Origin: Thauera sp. K11
GTDB lineage: Bacteria > Pseudomonadota > Gammaproteobacteria > Burkholderiales > Rhodocyclaceae
Reading direction: 5' to 3'
Assembly: GCF_002354895.1 (NCBI RefSeq)
Contig: NZ_CP023439.1
Location: forward strand, 310,001 to 374,000
Length of the DNA stretch: 64,000 nt
Translations under genes and position numbers: made by a program
Part shown: positions 27,302 through 36,365 of the stretch, in pieces
Position numbering within the stretch: position 1 is the stretch's first letter
Layout: each line of letters begins with the position of its first letter
The notes under the pieces: generated by a model
Told to the model about the DNA's origin: nothing
Databases searched by the model: none
The model's input: the letters and a program-made list of their open reading frames with translations, nothing else

Positions 27302-30097
27302 ATGAACCTGTCCCTGATCGTGATCCTGCCCTTTCTCGGCGCGCCGCTGGCCGCGCTGCTGATCCGCGCCGGGCGCAATGCCTGCGCCGGGGCGGCGTTC
27401 GCGGCAAGCCTCGCGGCCTTCCTGCTGCTCCTGTCGCACCTGCCCGGCGTGCTGCAGGGCGAGGTGCTGCAGGCCGGCTGGGAGTGGCTCCCCGGTCTCG
27501 GGCTGGATGCGGAGTTCCGGCTCGACGGGCTGGGCTTCCTGTTTGCGCTGCTGATCCTGGGCATCGGACTGCCGGTCATTGCCTATGCGCGCTTCCACCT
27601 GGCGGAGCGCGATCCGACGGGCAGCTTCATGGCCCGTCTGTTGTCGCTCCAGGGGGCGATGCTCGGCATCGTGCTGGCGGACAACGTGCTGTTGCTGCTG
27701 GTGTTCTGGTGGCTTGCCGGCCTGTCGTCCTTCCTCTTGATCGGCTACCGGAGGCATCTGCCCGAGGGGCGGCAGGGCGCGCGCATGGCGCTCGTCGTGA
27801 TCGGCGCCGGCGGCCTGGCGATGATCGCCGGCATGCTGATCCTCGGCGACGTCGCAGGGTCCTACCGCCTGTCCGACATCTTCGAGCAGGCCGAGGCGAT
27901 CCGGGCCGCCCCGCAATACCTGCCGGCGCTGCTGCTGATCCTGGCCGGCTGTTTCACCGCGAGCGCGCAGCTTCCTTTCCACTTCTGGCTGCCGCACGCG
28001 ATGGCGGCGCCGACGCCGGCGCTGGCCTATCTGCATTCGGCGACGATGGCGAAGGCCGGCGTCTTCCTGCTGGCGCGCATGTGGCCGGTGCTGGCCGGTA
28101 CCGACGCCTGGTTCTACCTGGTGGCGACCACAGGGCTGGCGACGATGCTCGCCGGCGCCTTCATTGCGCTGTTCAAGGACGACCTGAAGGCGGTGCTGGC
28201 CTATTCGACGATCGGCCATCTCGGCCTGGTGACGATGCTGCTCGGCTTCGGCACGCCGATGGCGATGGTAGCGGGGGTGTTCCACATCCTGAGCCACGCG
28301 GTGGCCAAGGCGGCCCTGTTCATGAGCGCCGGCATCGTCGGGCGCGAGGCGGGGACGCGCGACATCCCGCGGCTGGGCGGCCTCGCGCAGGCGATGCCGC
28401 TCACCGCGGCGCCGGCGCTGCTGGCGGGGGCCGCGATGGCCGGGGTGCCGCCGCTGAGCGGCTTCGTGTCCAACGGGATGATGCTGCACGAGGCGACGCT
28501 GGCCGAGTGGGGCGGCAACGGCTGGCTCGTGGCCGTGCTGGCCACGCTGGCCGCCTGTCTGGCGGCGGCCTGCTCCTTACGCCTCGTCGTCCATGTGTTC
28601 TTCGGCCGCGCACGCGCGGTGCTGCCGCAGGCGCCGCACGACCCGCCGGCCGGCATGTGGCTGCCGCCGGCCATTCTGGCGGTGCTCGCGGCCGGCCTCG
28701 GCGTGCTGCCCGCGCCGCTGGCCGGCGCGCTGGTCGACGCGGCCGCGTCGGCTGCCACCGGCGCGCCGCTGCCGGAATACGAACTCGCCCTCTGGCACGG
28801 CCTCACCCCCGCCATCGGCCTGAGTGCCCTGGCGCTGCTGGCGGGCCTGGTGCTGCTGAAGGCGTATCGCAGCGCGCGCGCATCGTGGGCCGCCGGCCTG
28901 CATCCGCAGGCGAAGGCGATGTTCGACGCCGTGCTCGCCTACTTCGTCGATCTCGCGCGCACGATCACGCAGGGCGTGCACGACGGCTCGCTGCAGCGCC
29001 AGCTCGCCTTCGCCGTGGGCGCGGTGCTGGTGCTCGGCTTCGCGACCTTCCTGACGACGCCGTATGCGCCCGGCGCGCGCGTGCCGCTGGCGGCCGGGCC
29101 GGTGGCCGTGGCCGGCTGGCTGGTGCTGGTTTTCGCCTGCATCGCGGTGCTCGCGCTGCACCGCAGGCGCTTGCCGGCGCTGGCGATGGCCGGCGTGGCC
29201 GGCCTCGTCGTCGCGCTGGGCTTCGCCCACTTGTCGGCGCCCGGACTGGCGCTCGCCCAGATCGCGGCCGGGGTCGTCACGATGATCCTGCTGTTGCTCG
29301 CGCTCGCGCACCTGCCGCGCGAGACGCCGCGAGAGAGGGGGCTGCCGCGCCGGCTGCGCGACGCCGTCCTCGCCGCCGCGGCCGGGCTGGGCGCGGCCGG
29401 CGCGGCGTGGGCGATGATGACGCGCGACTTCGAGACGCTGTCCGGCTACTACCTCGAGCAGTCGGTGCCCGGCGGCGGCGGGCGCAACGTGGTGAACGTG
29501 ATCGCGATGGACTTCCGCGCTTTCGACACCTTCGGCGGGATCGCCGCGCTGGGCACTGCCGCACTGGCGGTCTTCGCGCTGCTCGACGGCGCCTCGTCCG
29601 ATGCCGCGGGCGGCAGGGCCGTGCCCGTCGCACCGACGTATCCGCCGACGCTGGCAGCGGCGATGCGCGCCATGCTGATCCTGGCGCTCGCCATCGGCGC
29701 CTTCGTCTTCCTGCGTGGCCGCGATGCGCCGGGCGGCGGCCTCGTCGCCGGCCTGGCGGTGGCGGCCGCGCTGATCCTGCAGCACATGGCGCACGGCATG
29801 GACGGGGCCGGCGCCCGGCTGCACATCGACTATCACACGCCGCTCGGCTGGGGCGTGCTGGCGGCGGCGCTCACCGGGCTGGGCGCCTGGTTCGCGGGCT
29901 ACCCTTTCCTGACCAGTGCGGTCTGGCACGCCGACATCCCGCTGCTCGGGGCGGTGCGGGTCGCCTCGACGCTGTTCTTCGATACCGGCGTGTTCCTCGT
30001 GGTGGCGGGCGCCACCCTGCTCACGCTCACCAGCCTGGCGCGCATCCGCGGGCAGGACGGTGCCGCGGGCGCGTTGCCGCAAGGAACCCTGCGATGA
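27302..30097 (+). CDS. mrpA: Mrp-type Na+(K+)/H+ antiporter subunit A, fused A+B form
   Basis: This large membrane subunit is related to complex I NuoL. The 931-residue protein has the proton-antiporter core (about 60-480, with HFWLPHAMAAPTPALAYLHSATMAKAGVFLL), a C-terminal extension, and a terminal MnhB-like domain (GGGLVAGLAVAAALILQHMAHGMDGAG and DTGVFLVVAGATLLTL), the fused AB arrangement known from PhaAB systems. The ATG at 27302 has no clear ribosome-binding site; a TTG at 27272 is an alternative. About 190 bases with no gene separate it from mrpC. Confidence 0.93.
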   Translation: MNLSLIVILPFLGAPLAALLIRAGRNACAGAAFAASLAAFLLLLSHLPGVLQGEVLQAGWEWLPGLGLDAEFRLDGLGFLFALLILGIGLPVIAYARFHLAERDPTGSFMARLLSLQGAMLGIVLADNVLLLLVFWWLAGLSSFLLIGYRRHLPEGRQGARMALVVIGAGGLAMIAGMLILGDVAGSYRLSDIFEQAEAIRAAPQYLPALLLILAGCFTASAQLPFHFWLPHAMAAPTPALAYLHSATMAKAGVFLLARMWPVLAGTDAWFYLVATTGLATMLAGAFIALFKDDLKAVLAYSTIGHLGLVTMLLGFGTPMAMVAGVFHILSHAVAKAALFMSAGIVGREAGTRDIPRLGGLAQAMPLTAAPALLAGAAMAGVPPLSGFVSNGMMLHEATLAEWGGNGWLVAVLATLAACLAAACSLRLVVHVFFGRARAVLPQAPHDPPAGMWLPPAILAVLAAGLGVLPAPLAGALVDAAASAATGAPLPEYELALWHGLTPAIGLSALALLAGLVLLKAYRSARASWAAGLHPQAKAMFDAVLAYFVDLARTITQGVHDGSLQRQLAFAVGAVLVLGFATFLTTPYAPGARVPLAAGPVAVAGWLVLVFACIAVLALHRRRLPALAMAGVAGLVVALGFAHLSAPGLALAQIAAGVVTMILLLLALAHLPRETPRERGLPRRLRDAVLAAAAGLGAAGAAWAMMTRDFETLSGYYLEQSVPGGGGRNVVNVIAMDFRAFDTFGGIAALGTAALAVFALLDGASSDAAGGRAVPVAPTYPPTLAAAMRAMLILALAIGAFVFLRGRDAPGGGLVAGLAVAAALILQHMAHGMDGAGARLHIDYHTPLGWGVLAAALTGLGAWFAGYPFLTSAVWHADIPLLGAVRVASTLFFDTGVFLVVAGATLLTLTSLARIRGQDGAAGALPQGTLR

Positions 30098-30287
30098 GGC
30101 GAATCCCACGCCCGAGGCGTTCGCGGCCTCCCGGGGGCGCACCGGCGTGCCCGGGCCGGCCCGGCGCATGCCGGCACGCGAGCCCGGTGCACCGGGGTCG
30201 GGGCGACCTCGGGGCCGCACACTGCGGGCGTGCCCGGCGCCCGTTTCATCCGTCCCGCGGCGCGTGACGGGAGGCGGAGCAACCGGC

Positions 30288-30647
30288 ATGGAATGGCTCG
30301 TCTCCAGCGCAGTGGGGGTGCTGACCGCCACGGGCGTGTATCTGCTGCTGCGCGCGCACACGTTTCCGGTGGTGCTCGGACTCACGCTGCTGTCCTATGC
30401 CGTGAACGTGTGCCTGTTCGCGATGGGGCGGCTGGTGGTCGATGCGCCGCCGCTGATCGACGGGCGCGCCGCGCGCTACGCCGACCCGCTGCCGCAGGCG
30501 CTGGTGCTCACCGCCATCGTCATCTCCTTCGCCATGACCGCGGTGATCGTGGCCATGGCGCTGCGCAGCCGGTTCGCCGGCGGCGGCGATCACGTCGATG
30601 CCGTTCCGCCGCCGTCCGGGCCCGACGCCGGGGAGGACGGGCGTTGA
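30288..30647 (+). CDS. mrpC: Mrp antiporter subunit C
   Basis: This 119-residue NuoK-like subunit has three transmembrane helices and contains VYLLLRAHTFPVVLGLTLLSYAVNVCLFAMG and the typical DPLPQALVLTAIVISFAMTAV. GGGAGG lies upstream of the ATG. Its stop overlaps the TTG start of mrpD (TTGA), showing coupling. The C-terminus is a short polar tail. Confidence 0.93.
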   Translation: MEWLVSSAVGVLTATGVYLLLRAHTFPVVLGLTLLSYAVNVCLFAMGRLVVDAPPLIDGRAARYADPLPQALVLTAIVISFAMTAVIVAMALRSRFAGGGDHVDAVPPPSGPDAGEDGR

Positions 30648-32203
30648 ATCACTGGATCGCGCTGCCCATCCTGCTGCCGGCGCTGGTCGGCGCCGTGCTG
30701 GTGCTCGTCGGCAGGCGCGACTGGCTCGTCGCACGCGTGCTGTCGGTGGCCTCGTGCGCCGCGCTGCTCGTGCTGGCGCTGTCGCTGCTGGCGGCGGTCT
30801 CCGCCGAGGGGCCGCAAGTGTATGCGCTAGGCGACTGGCCGGCGCCCTATGGCATCGTGCTGGTGCTCGACCGCCTGGCGGCGTCGATGCTGGCGCTCGC
30901 CGACCTGCTCGCGCTGCTCGCCCTGCTGTATGCCATCGGCGGTGCCGACCGCGGTGGGTGGCACTTCCACGCCTTGTGGCAGTTCCAGTTGATGGGCATC
31001 AACGGCGCCTTCCTCACCGGCGACCTCTTCAACCTCTTCGTGTTCTTCCAGGTGCTGCTGATCGCTTCCTGCGGCCTGGTGGTCCACGGCGGCGGGCGCG
31101 AGCGCCTGAAGGCGGGTGTGCAGTACGCCGTGGTCAACCTGTTCGGCTCCATGCTGTTCCTGCTCGCCGCGGGTCTCATCTACGGCGTGACGGGTACGCT
31201 CAACATGGCTGACCTGGCCGTCCGCGTGCCCGAGTCGGCGGCGGACGACCGCGCGCTGCTGCATACCGGCGCGCTGCTGCTGTTGCTGGCGTTCGGGTTG
31301 AAGGCGGCGCTGGTGCCCGTGCATTTCTGGCTGCCCGGCACCTGTATGACTGCGCCGGCGCCGGTCGCCGCGCTGTTTGCGATCACCACCAAGGTCGGCG
31401 CCTACGCCATCATCCGGCTCTGCACGCTGGCGTTCGGCGACGCCGCCGGCGCTTCGTCCTGGCTTGCCACGCCCTGGCTGCTGCCGGCGGCGATGCTGAC
31501 CCTGCTGGCAGGCACGGGCGGCGTGCTGGGCGCGCGGTCGCTGGCGCAACTCGCCGCCTTTGCGATGGTGGCTTCCATGGGCACGCTGCTGATGGCGGTC
31601 GCACTGTTCACCGCGCCGGCGCTCAGCGCCGGCCTCTACTATCTGGCGCATTCCACCCTTGCGACCGCGGCGCTGTTCCTGCTGGCCGAACAGATCGCGT
31701 TGCGGCGCGGCAGCATCGGAGATCGCCTCGATCTCGCGCCGCCGGTCGTGCAGGCGCCGCTGCTGGGCGGGCTCTTCTTCGCCGCCGCGATCGCGGTGTG
31801 CGGCATGCCGCCGCTGTCGGGTTTCATCGGCACGCTGCTGATCCTCGACAGCGCGCGCGAATCGGTGAGCATGTCGTGGATCTGGGGGCTGATCCTGGGG
31901 ACGTCGCTGCTCGGCATCATCGGCTTCTCCCGGGCCGGCAGCCTGGTGTTCTGGAAGAGCACCGCCGCGCAGGGCGCCTGCGCCGGGGGAGAACTGCCGG
32001 AAGGCGGCAGGCAGGGCGGAGCGGCCGCGCCACCCGTCCCCGTGCTGCCGCTGCTGGCGATGTCCGCGCTATTGGCAGGCGTCGTCGCGCTGACGGTGTT
32101 CGCCGGCCCGGTGAGCGAGTGGCTGGACGACACCGCGGCCCAGGTGCATGAACCGGCCCAGTACATCGACGCGGTGCTAGGCGCCGCCGCGGGCAACGAG
32201 TAA
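30644..32203 (+). CDS. mrpD: Mrp antiporter subunit D
   Basis: This 519-residue NuoN-like antiporter subunit has the essential charged helices and motifs NGAFLTGDLFNLFVFFQVLL, ALVPVHFWLPGTCMTAPAPVAALFAITTKVGAY and CGMPPLSGFIGT. A TTG start is inferred: GGGGAGGA sits seven bases upstream, the codon overlaps the mrpC stop, and NHWIALPILLPALVGA is a typical MrpD N-terminus. It is the last Mrp gene here: subunits E, F and G, normally downstream, are absent, and a transposase remnant begins about 85 bases after the stop. Confidence 0.92.
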   Translation: MNHWIALPILLPALVGAVLVLVGRRDWLVARVLSVASCAALLVLALSLLAAVSAEGPQVYALGDWPAPYGIVLVLDRLAASMLALADLLALLALLYAIGGADRGGWHFHALWQFQLMGINGAFLTGDLFNLFVFFQVLLIASCGLVVHGGGRERLKAGVQYAVVNLFGSMLFLLAAGLIYGVTGTLNMADLAVRVPESAADDRALLHTGALLLLLAFGLKAALVPVHFWLPGTCMTAPAPVAALFAITTKVGAYAIIRLCTLAFGDAAGASSWLATPWLLPAAMLTLLAGTGGVLGARSLAQLAAFAMVASMGTLLMAVALFTAPALSAGLYYLAHSTLATAALFLLAEQIALRRGSIGDRLDLAPPVVQAPLLGGLFFAAAIAVCGMPPLSGFIGTLLILDSARESVSMSWIWGLILGTSLLGIIGFSRAGSLVFWKSTAAQGACAGGELPEGGRQGGAAAPPVPVLPLLAMSALLAGVVALTVFAGPVSEWLDDTAAQVHEPAQYIDAVLGAAAGNE

Positions 32204-32289
32204 CGGCCGCGCCTTCGCTGCCAATGGCGTGCGTGCAGCTTGTCGTCGCGCTCTGCCGTATCCGGCATCGGTGATGTCCTGGTCGGTTC

Positions 32290-32589
32290 TTGGCGCCGGA
32301 TGCAGATCCTGCATCTGATATCGAGGCGGCCCGGCGCGGCGTCATCAAGAAGGCCCCCGTGCAGCAGGTGATCGCGGACACCACCGTGATGCCCAAGGCG
32401 ATCGCGCATCCAACTGACACCCATTGCTGGAGAAGAGCCGCCAGCATCTGGTCAAGGCAGCGCAGCAGCATGGCCTGGGCCTGCGTCGGAGCTACAACCG
32501 CATCGCCCCCGGTTGGCCGCTACGCCCATGCCAGGCAGTTCAAACGCGTGCACAAGGCCGTTCGTACGCTGCACACCCGCGTAGCCTAG
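32290..32589 (+). pseudogene. Degenerate IS5-type transposase fragment
   Basis: Translation in one frame gives QQVIADTTVMPKAIAHPTD; a second frame (from about 32424) continues SRQHLVKAAQQHGLGLRRSYN; the first frame then resumes GRYAHARQFKRVHKAVRTLHTRV. Joined, these read as the middle of an IS5-family DDE transposase, whose usual text is VDTTV.KAIAHPTDS...GRYAHAKQFKR. Two frameshifts and loss of both ends show it is dead. No terminal inverted repeats were found. It marks an old insertion at the point where the Mrp operon is cut short. The rest of 32204-32684 holds nothing recognisable. Confidence 0.75.
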
Positions 32590-32684
32590 CCGAACGGACT
32601 ATTTCTAGAGTCATGACCAATACATGTTGAGGTCATAGATTCCAACGGAGCTTGCCATCATCATTAAAAAGCCAAGGAGGAACA

Positions 32685-34181
32685 ATGAAGAACCTATCCA
32701 CTGACCGGGTCCGAGAGGAGGCGCCGGTAGAAGGACACACGGGAACCGCCGGCCGGCCACATCGTTCATGGCCGGACGGATACTTCGCCCGGTTTGCCAT
32801 CGCCTCTACGCTGACTCTGGCCGGCTGTGCTGAAACCGCCAAGCCGGTGCCTTTTGGCGCAAAGAGCTTCACCCCTGCGGAACGGGCTGCCTATGTCCAG
32901 CAGTGGCGCGATATCGAAGCCCAATGGAAGGACACGCCCTTCGCCCACGACAACGAGATGGCCTGGCGGCAATGCCAGGCAACGGACTGCTACTCGCGCT
33001 GGCTGCACCCCGTGCAGGCCGACGTGGTTGGAATTCCCTATGAGCAATGGCCTTTGCGCTGGCGCTTCCACCGGGCCATCGTCGAGCCCAACGAGACGAC
33101 CCTCCTGACCACCACCTGTAGCGACGCCCGAGCACCCAACCGCTGCCGCCTGCGCCGCTACGACATCGCCAGTGGCCGGCTGGAGGAACTCCCTGGCCAG
33201 GAACCGGGCCGCAGCTATTTCAGCCCGGCTTGGTCGCCGGACGGAAAGCAGATCGCCGTCGTCACCTGGCGCTGCGAAGGTCCCGAGAACGTCCGTTGCG
33301 TCAGGCTCGACCCAGCCCTCTGGCTGATCGACCGCGACGGCCGCAAGCTGCGGGAACTCATCGGCCCCGAGCAGCAGCGGGCGATCCTCAACATCTCCAA
33401 GCCCGGCACCGCTGCCCTCGCCCGTGGCATTGAGACCGACCGCCCCGCGTTCTCTCCGGACGGCAGGAAGCTCGCCTACTGGAAGAGCCTGCGCGGCTTG
33501 GTCCTGCGCACTGGCCTCGAAGGCTTCTGGCACCTCTACGAAATGGATCTCGCCAGCGGCAAGGAACGGCAACTGGACAACATCCACATGGGTTCTCCCG
33601 AAGGCGGCCCCGTCTACTTGGCCGATGGGCGGCTGCTCTTCTCGGCGGACTTCTACAACCCCCTGGGTCAGCCGCCGGCCGTGGTGCGCGAGGCCAAGAC
33701 TCATATCTTCGCCACCGTGCCGGGGAAGGTGCTGGAGACGGCAGACCTGACGCCTTTCATTTCACCGCAGAGCACGTACGGCCAGTGGTGGGCACATGAC
33801 GTATCCCGCGACGGGCGGTATGTATTGTTCAGCGGGCTTTCTGCAAAGCGCCATGGCAGGCCTTCCCTCTACCTCTATGACAGCCGCGAAGCCAGAACGG
33901 TGCGCAAGCTATGGGAGGGTAGTAACTACAAGCTGGACGACAAGGACATCCCAGAAGTGGGCGAGCGGGGAGGCGAATCAATCGGCCCTTGGTCCTACCC
34001 GCTGGATGCCCACCTCTCCGACCGGATGAACTGGCTGGTGCAAGTCGATGGTGGAATCCGCCACCCGGAAGATGGCGGCGAAATCTATCTAAGGAACCTG
34101 CGCGATGGCAGCGTCCGCCATATCGACGGCTGGGACTTCCAACCCTGGAAGCGGCCGGCCGCTGCGGCCAGATCGAATTGA
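32685..34181 (+). CDS. Putative lipoprotein with TolB-like beta-propeller (PD40) repeats, unknown function
   Basis: The 498-residue protein has a long polar start, then a hydrophobic segment ending in the lipobox-like TLTLAGC (about residue 48). The rest is rich in propeller strands: YFSPAWSPDGKQIAVVTW, RPAFSPDGRKLAYW and HDVSRDGRYVLFSG are PD40/WD40-like repeats as in TolB. Four Cys at about 120-160 may form disulfides. AGGAGGAACA precedes the ATG. It directly follows the dead transposase and precedes another orphan gene, so the pair looks imported. I do not recognise a specific family. Confidence 0.65.
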   Translation: MKNLSTDRVREEAPVEGHTGTAGRPHRSWPDGYFARFAIASTLTLAGCAETAKPVPFGAKSFTPAERAAYVQQWRDIEAQWKDTPFAHDNEMAWRQCQATDCYSRWLHPVQADVVGIPYEQWPLRWRFHRAIVEPNETTLLTTTCSDARAPNRCRLRRYDIASGRLEELPGQEPGRSYFSPAWSPDGKQIAVVTWRCEGPENVRCVRLDPALWLIDRDGRKLRELIGPEQQRAILNISKPGTAALARGIETDRPAFSPDGRKLAYWKSLRGLVLRTGLEGFWHLYEMDLASGKERQLDNIHMGSPEGGPVYLADGRLLFSADFYNPLGQPPAVVREAKTHIFATVPGKVLETADLTPFISPQSTYGQWWAHDVSRDGRYVLFSGLSAKRHGRPSLYLYDSREARTVRKLWEGSNYKLDDKDIPEVGERGGESIGPWSYPLDAHLSDRMNWLVQVDGGIRHPEDGGEIYLRNLRDGSVRHIDGWDFQPWKRPAAAARSN

Positions 34182-34222
34182 GCCGTGAATTGACTGAAGA
34201 CTGAACGAGAAGGGAGACGGAC

Positions 34223-35041
34223 ATGGGACAGGCCAGGGATGCTAAGAAACGCGACATCGTCCCCCGCTGGGACAACAGCGCGGGTGCCGACTACATGGTG
34301 GGGATCGACCTGAGGAAGGCGTACAGCATCTTCGTACGGCAGGACGGTCGCTACAACCTGGATGCCCAGACCTTGGGCACCTACGTGCTCTTCCAGCAAA
34401 GTCAGAACCCGCTCGAAACCGACCGCAACATCGTCGCCAACACCGCCTTCGGGCAGGCGGCGAACTACCACGACGTCTACTACTGGTACGCCTTCGACCT
34501 GCGCGACCGGGCGGCGGAAGCCGTTTTCGGCAAGCGCTGGGACCAGTTGGGCTCCTACGAGCTGACGACTGGGGTTGTGACGACCGGGCAGTACGCAGGC
34601 AAGACCTTGCTGCAGATTGAGGGCATGGCCAACGACGTGCTGTACGAGGCTGACTTGAACCTCATCAAGCTGGCCCTGCAATGGCAACCCACCAATCTGA
34701 TCGACCAGAACTACCGGCGGGCGGCCATCGAAGGCTTCATCTTCAAGATCCAGGGCTACGGCACGGACTATGCGGCCCGTCTGGAACAGGACTGGTCCGG
34801 CCTCCAGGTCCTCGATCCAACATACCAGCGTTCCGGCCTCTTGGGCCAGGCCGGGCTGATCCTAACCGCTACCTACTGGAAGAACTCCGGCCTGGAAGAC
34901 CTGACCACGCTGCCCCTGTCGCGGGAGGAAATGGGTTTCTTCACCCGCCTGACCAACCTGGCCCAGCCCCGGGGGCTGACCCGCGGCACTGAGGCCGCTT
35001 CTCCCGTGTGGCTCGCGTGCGCCGCCCGGGCTGGCGCATAA
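34223..35041 (+). CDS. Unrecognised protein, C-terminus probably truncated
   Basis: The 272-residue protein has no signal peptide or membrane helix and is rich in aromatic residues ([34 protein letters not shown]). I recognise no family. Sequence character changes near the end: after [14 protein letters not shown] the last ~25 residues ([20 protein letters not shown]) look like read-through into what should be the promoter region of the next gene, as if the 3' end had been lost at an insertion boundary. AGGGAGACGG lies before the ATG. It is probably cotranscribed with the preceding propeller lipoprotein (41-base gap). Confidence 0.5.
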   Translation: MGQARDAKKRDIVPRWDNSAGADYMVGIDLRKAYSIFVRQDGRYNLDAQTLGTYVLFQQSQNPLETDRNIVANTAFGQAANYHDVYYWYAFDLRDRAAEAVFGKRWDQLGSYELTTGVVTTGQYAGKTLLQIEGMANDVLYEADLNLIKLALQWQPTNLIDQNYRRAAIEGFIFKIQGYGTDYAARLEQDWSGLQVLDPTYQRSGLLGQAGLILTATYWKNSGLEDLTTLPLSREEMGFFTRLTNLAQPRGLTRGTEAASPVWLACAARAGA

Positions 35042-35087
35042 TCGCGCCTGTTTCCGCATCGCGCCGTCCGGCGCCCAGAGGTCCGTC

Positions 35088-35963
35088 TTGGTTTCCGTCC
35101 GCAAGAATCCCCCGCAGCCTGCGCCGTCGCGCATCGCCGGCACGCTCAAGCTCAAGAAGGCCGCCGATGAGCCCGCGACCCCGAGGGCCGAAGCGGGGCA
35201 CGAGCGTGGCGCGGTGCCGGCTGCCGCGCCGGCGGCCGACGGCGTACGGCTTTCCAAGGTGATGGCCGAACGCGGGATCTGCTCGCGCCGCGAGGCGGAC
35301 GAACTGATCGAGCGCGGCTGGGTCTTCGTCGATGGCCGGCGGGTGTCGGAGCTGGGCACGCGTATCGACCCGTCCGCGAACATCACGCTGGCGCCCGAGG
35401 CCAGGCGCGAGCAGGCGCAGCGGGTGACCATCCTGCTGCATAAGCCGGTCGGCTACGTGTCGGGGCAGCCGGAACCGGGTTTCGAGCCCGCCGTCGGCCT
35501 GATCGGGCCGGGCAATCAGTTCGACCGCGACACGGCGCAGCGCTTCCATCCGTCGAACCTGAAGAACCTGGCGCCGGCCGGCCGGCTCGACATCGATTCC
35601 ACCGGCCTGCTGGTGCTCACGCAGGACGGCCGCGTGGCGCGCCAGTTGATCGGCGAGGATTCGAAGATCGACAAGGAATACCTCGTCCGGGTGGAGGGGA
35701 GGCTGGCCGGCAACGGCCTCGAACTGCTGAACCACGGGCTGGAACTCGACGGCCGCAAGCTGCGCCCGGCGCAGGTCGAGTGGATCAACGACGACCAGTT
35801 GCGCTTCGTGCTGCGCGAAGGGCGCAAGCGGCAGATCCGCCGCATGTGCGAACTGGTGGGGCTGAAGGTGATCGGCCTCAAGCGCGTGCGCATCGGCCGC
35901 GTCCGGCTTGGCGACCTGCCGCCCGGACAGTGGCGCTACCTGCGGGACGACGAGGGCTTCTGA
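35088..35963 (+). CDS. RsuA/RluB/RluF-family rRNA pseudouridine synthase
   Basis: The enzyme converts a specific uridine in rRNA to pseudouridine. The 291-residue protein has a low-complexity N-terminal tail (about 1-50), an S4 RNA-binding domain ([20 protein letters not shown], about 54-75) and the catalytic domain with [24 protein letters not shown] (catalytic D168) and [16 protein letters not shown]. The start is a TTG with AGAGG upstream. The precise target cannot be set; the sequence looks closer to RluF/RluB than to RsuA. A terminator follows. Confidence 0.88.
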   Translation: MVSVRKNPPQPAPSRIAGTLKLKKAADEPATPRAEAGHERGAVPAAAPAADGVRLSKVMAERGICSRREADELIERGWVFVDGRRVSELGTRIDPSANITLAPEARREQAQRVTILLHKPVGYVSGQPEPGFEPAVGLIGPGNQFDRDTAQRFHPSNLKNLAPAGRLDIDSTGLLVLTQDGRVARQLIGEDSKIDKEYLVRVEGRLAGNGLELLNHGLELDGRKLRPAQVEWINDDQLRFVLREGRKRQIRRMCELVGLKVIGLKRVRIGRVRLGDLPPGQWRYLRDDEGF

Positions 35964-35970
35964 AAGCGGA

Positions 35971-36000
35971 AGGGGCAGCCGGCCATGCCGGACTGCCCCT
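35971..36000 (+). terminator. Terminator after the pseudouridine synthase gene
   Basis: AGGGGCAG and CTGCCCCT pair around an inner CCGG-CCATG-CCGG hairpin, followed by CCCTCTCG. The strong stem begins eight bases after the stop. The convergent small Cys-rich gene ends at 36042, so the hairpin may serve both strands. Confidence 0.6.
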
Positions 36001-36041
36001 CCCTCTCGTCCCTGGCCCGCTGGCGGGACTGCCTTCCCGCC

Positions 36042-36290
36042 TCAGGCGGCGATCGCGTCCTGTATCCTCCGGCTCGCGGCCTTTACGACGGCTGCATCGG
36101 TCTCCCTGGCGGCCAGCACCTCGGCCGTTTCCTCGGAGATGCCGCTGACGGTGGCGAAACACCCTTCCAGCGGGCATTCGAACCCTGGCGGGCAGCCATG
36201 CTCGCATGCACATTCCTTCTGGGTTTCGTCCAGCAGGACCAATTCCCTGACGGCTTCGCAGCGGCCGATCGGCGAATCAAAAAAGCACAT
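36042..36290 (-). CDS. Small cysteine-rich protein, candidate metal or redox protein
   Basis: The 82-residue soluble protein begins MCFFDSPIGRCEAVRELVLLD and has seven Cys in the first 44 residues (C2, C11, C27, C29, C33, C39, C44), with ECACEHGCPPGFECPLEGC as the core. The second half is a plain helix. GAGGAGG sits seven bases before the ATG, so the gene is real. I recall similar small proteins in related genomes but know no function. The Cys spacing suggests metal or Fe-S binding. An FNR-type box lies about 120 bases upstream, hinting at expression under low oxygen. Confidence 0.7.
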   Translation of the reverse strand: MCFFDSPIGRCEAVRELVLLDETQKECACEHGCPPGFECPLEGCFATVSGISEETAEVLAARETDAAVVKAASRRIQDAIAA

Positions 36291-36365
36291 TTCAGCCTCC
36301 TCTTCTCTTGCTCCAGGTTTTTAACTGCTTTTGTGAAAAACCACACGAGATTTGTTGTCTTTATC

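Noticed and set aside
32204..32684. Intact IS element
   Set aside because: Only the middle of a transposase is present, broken by two frameshifts, with no terminal inverted repeats or target duplication found.
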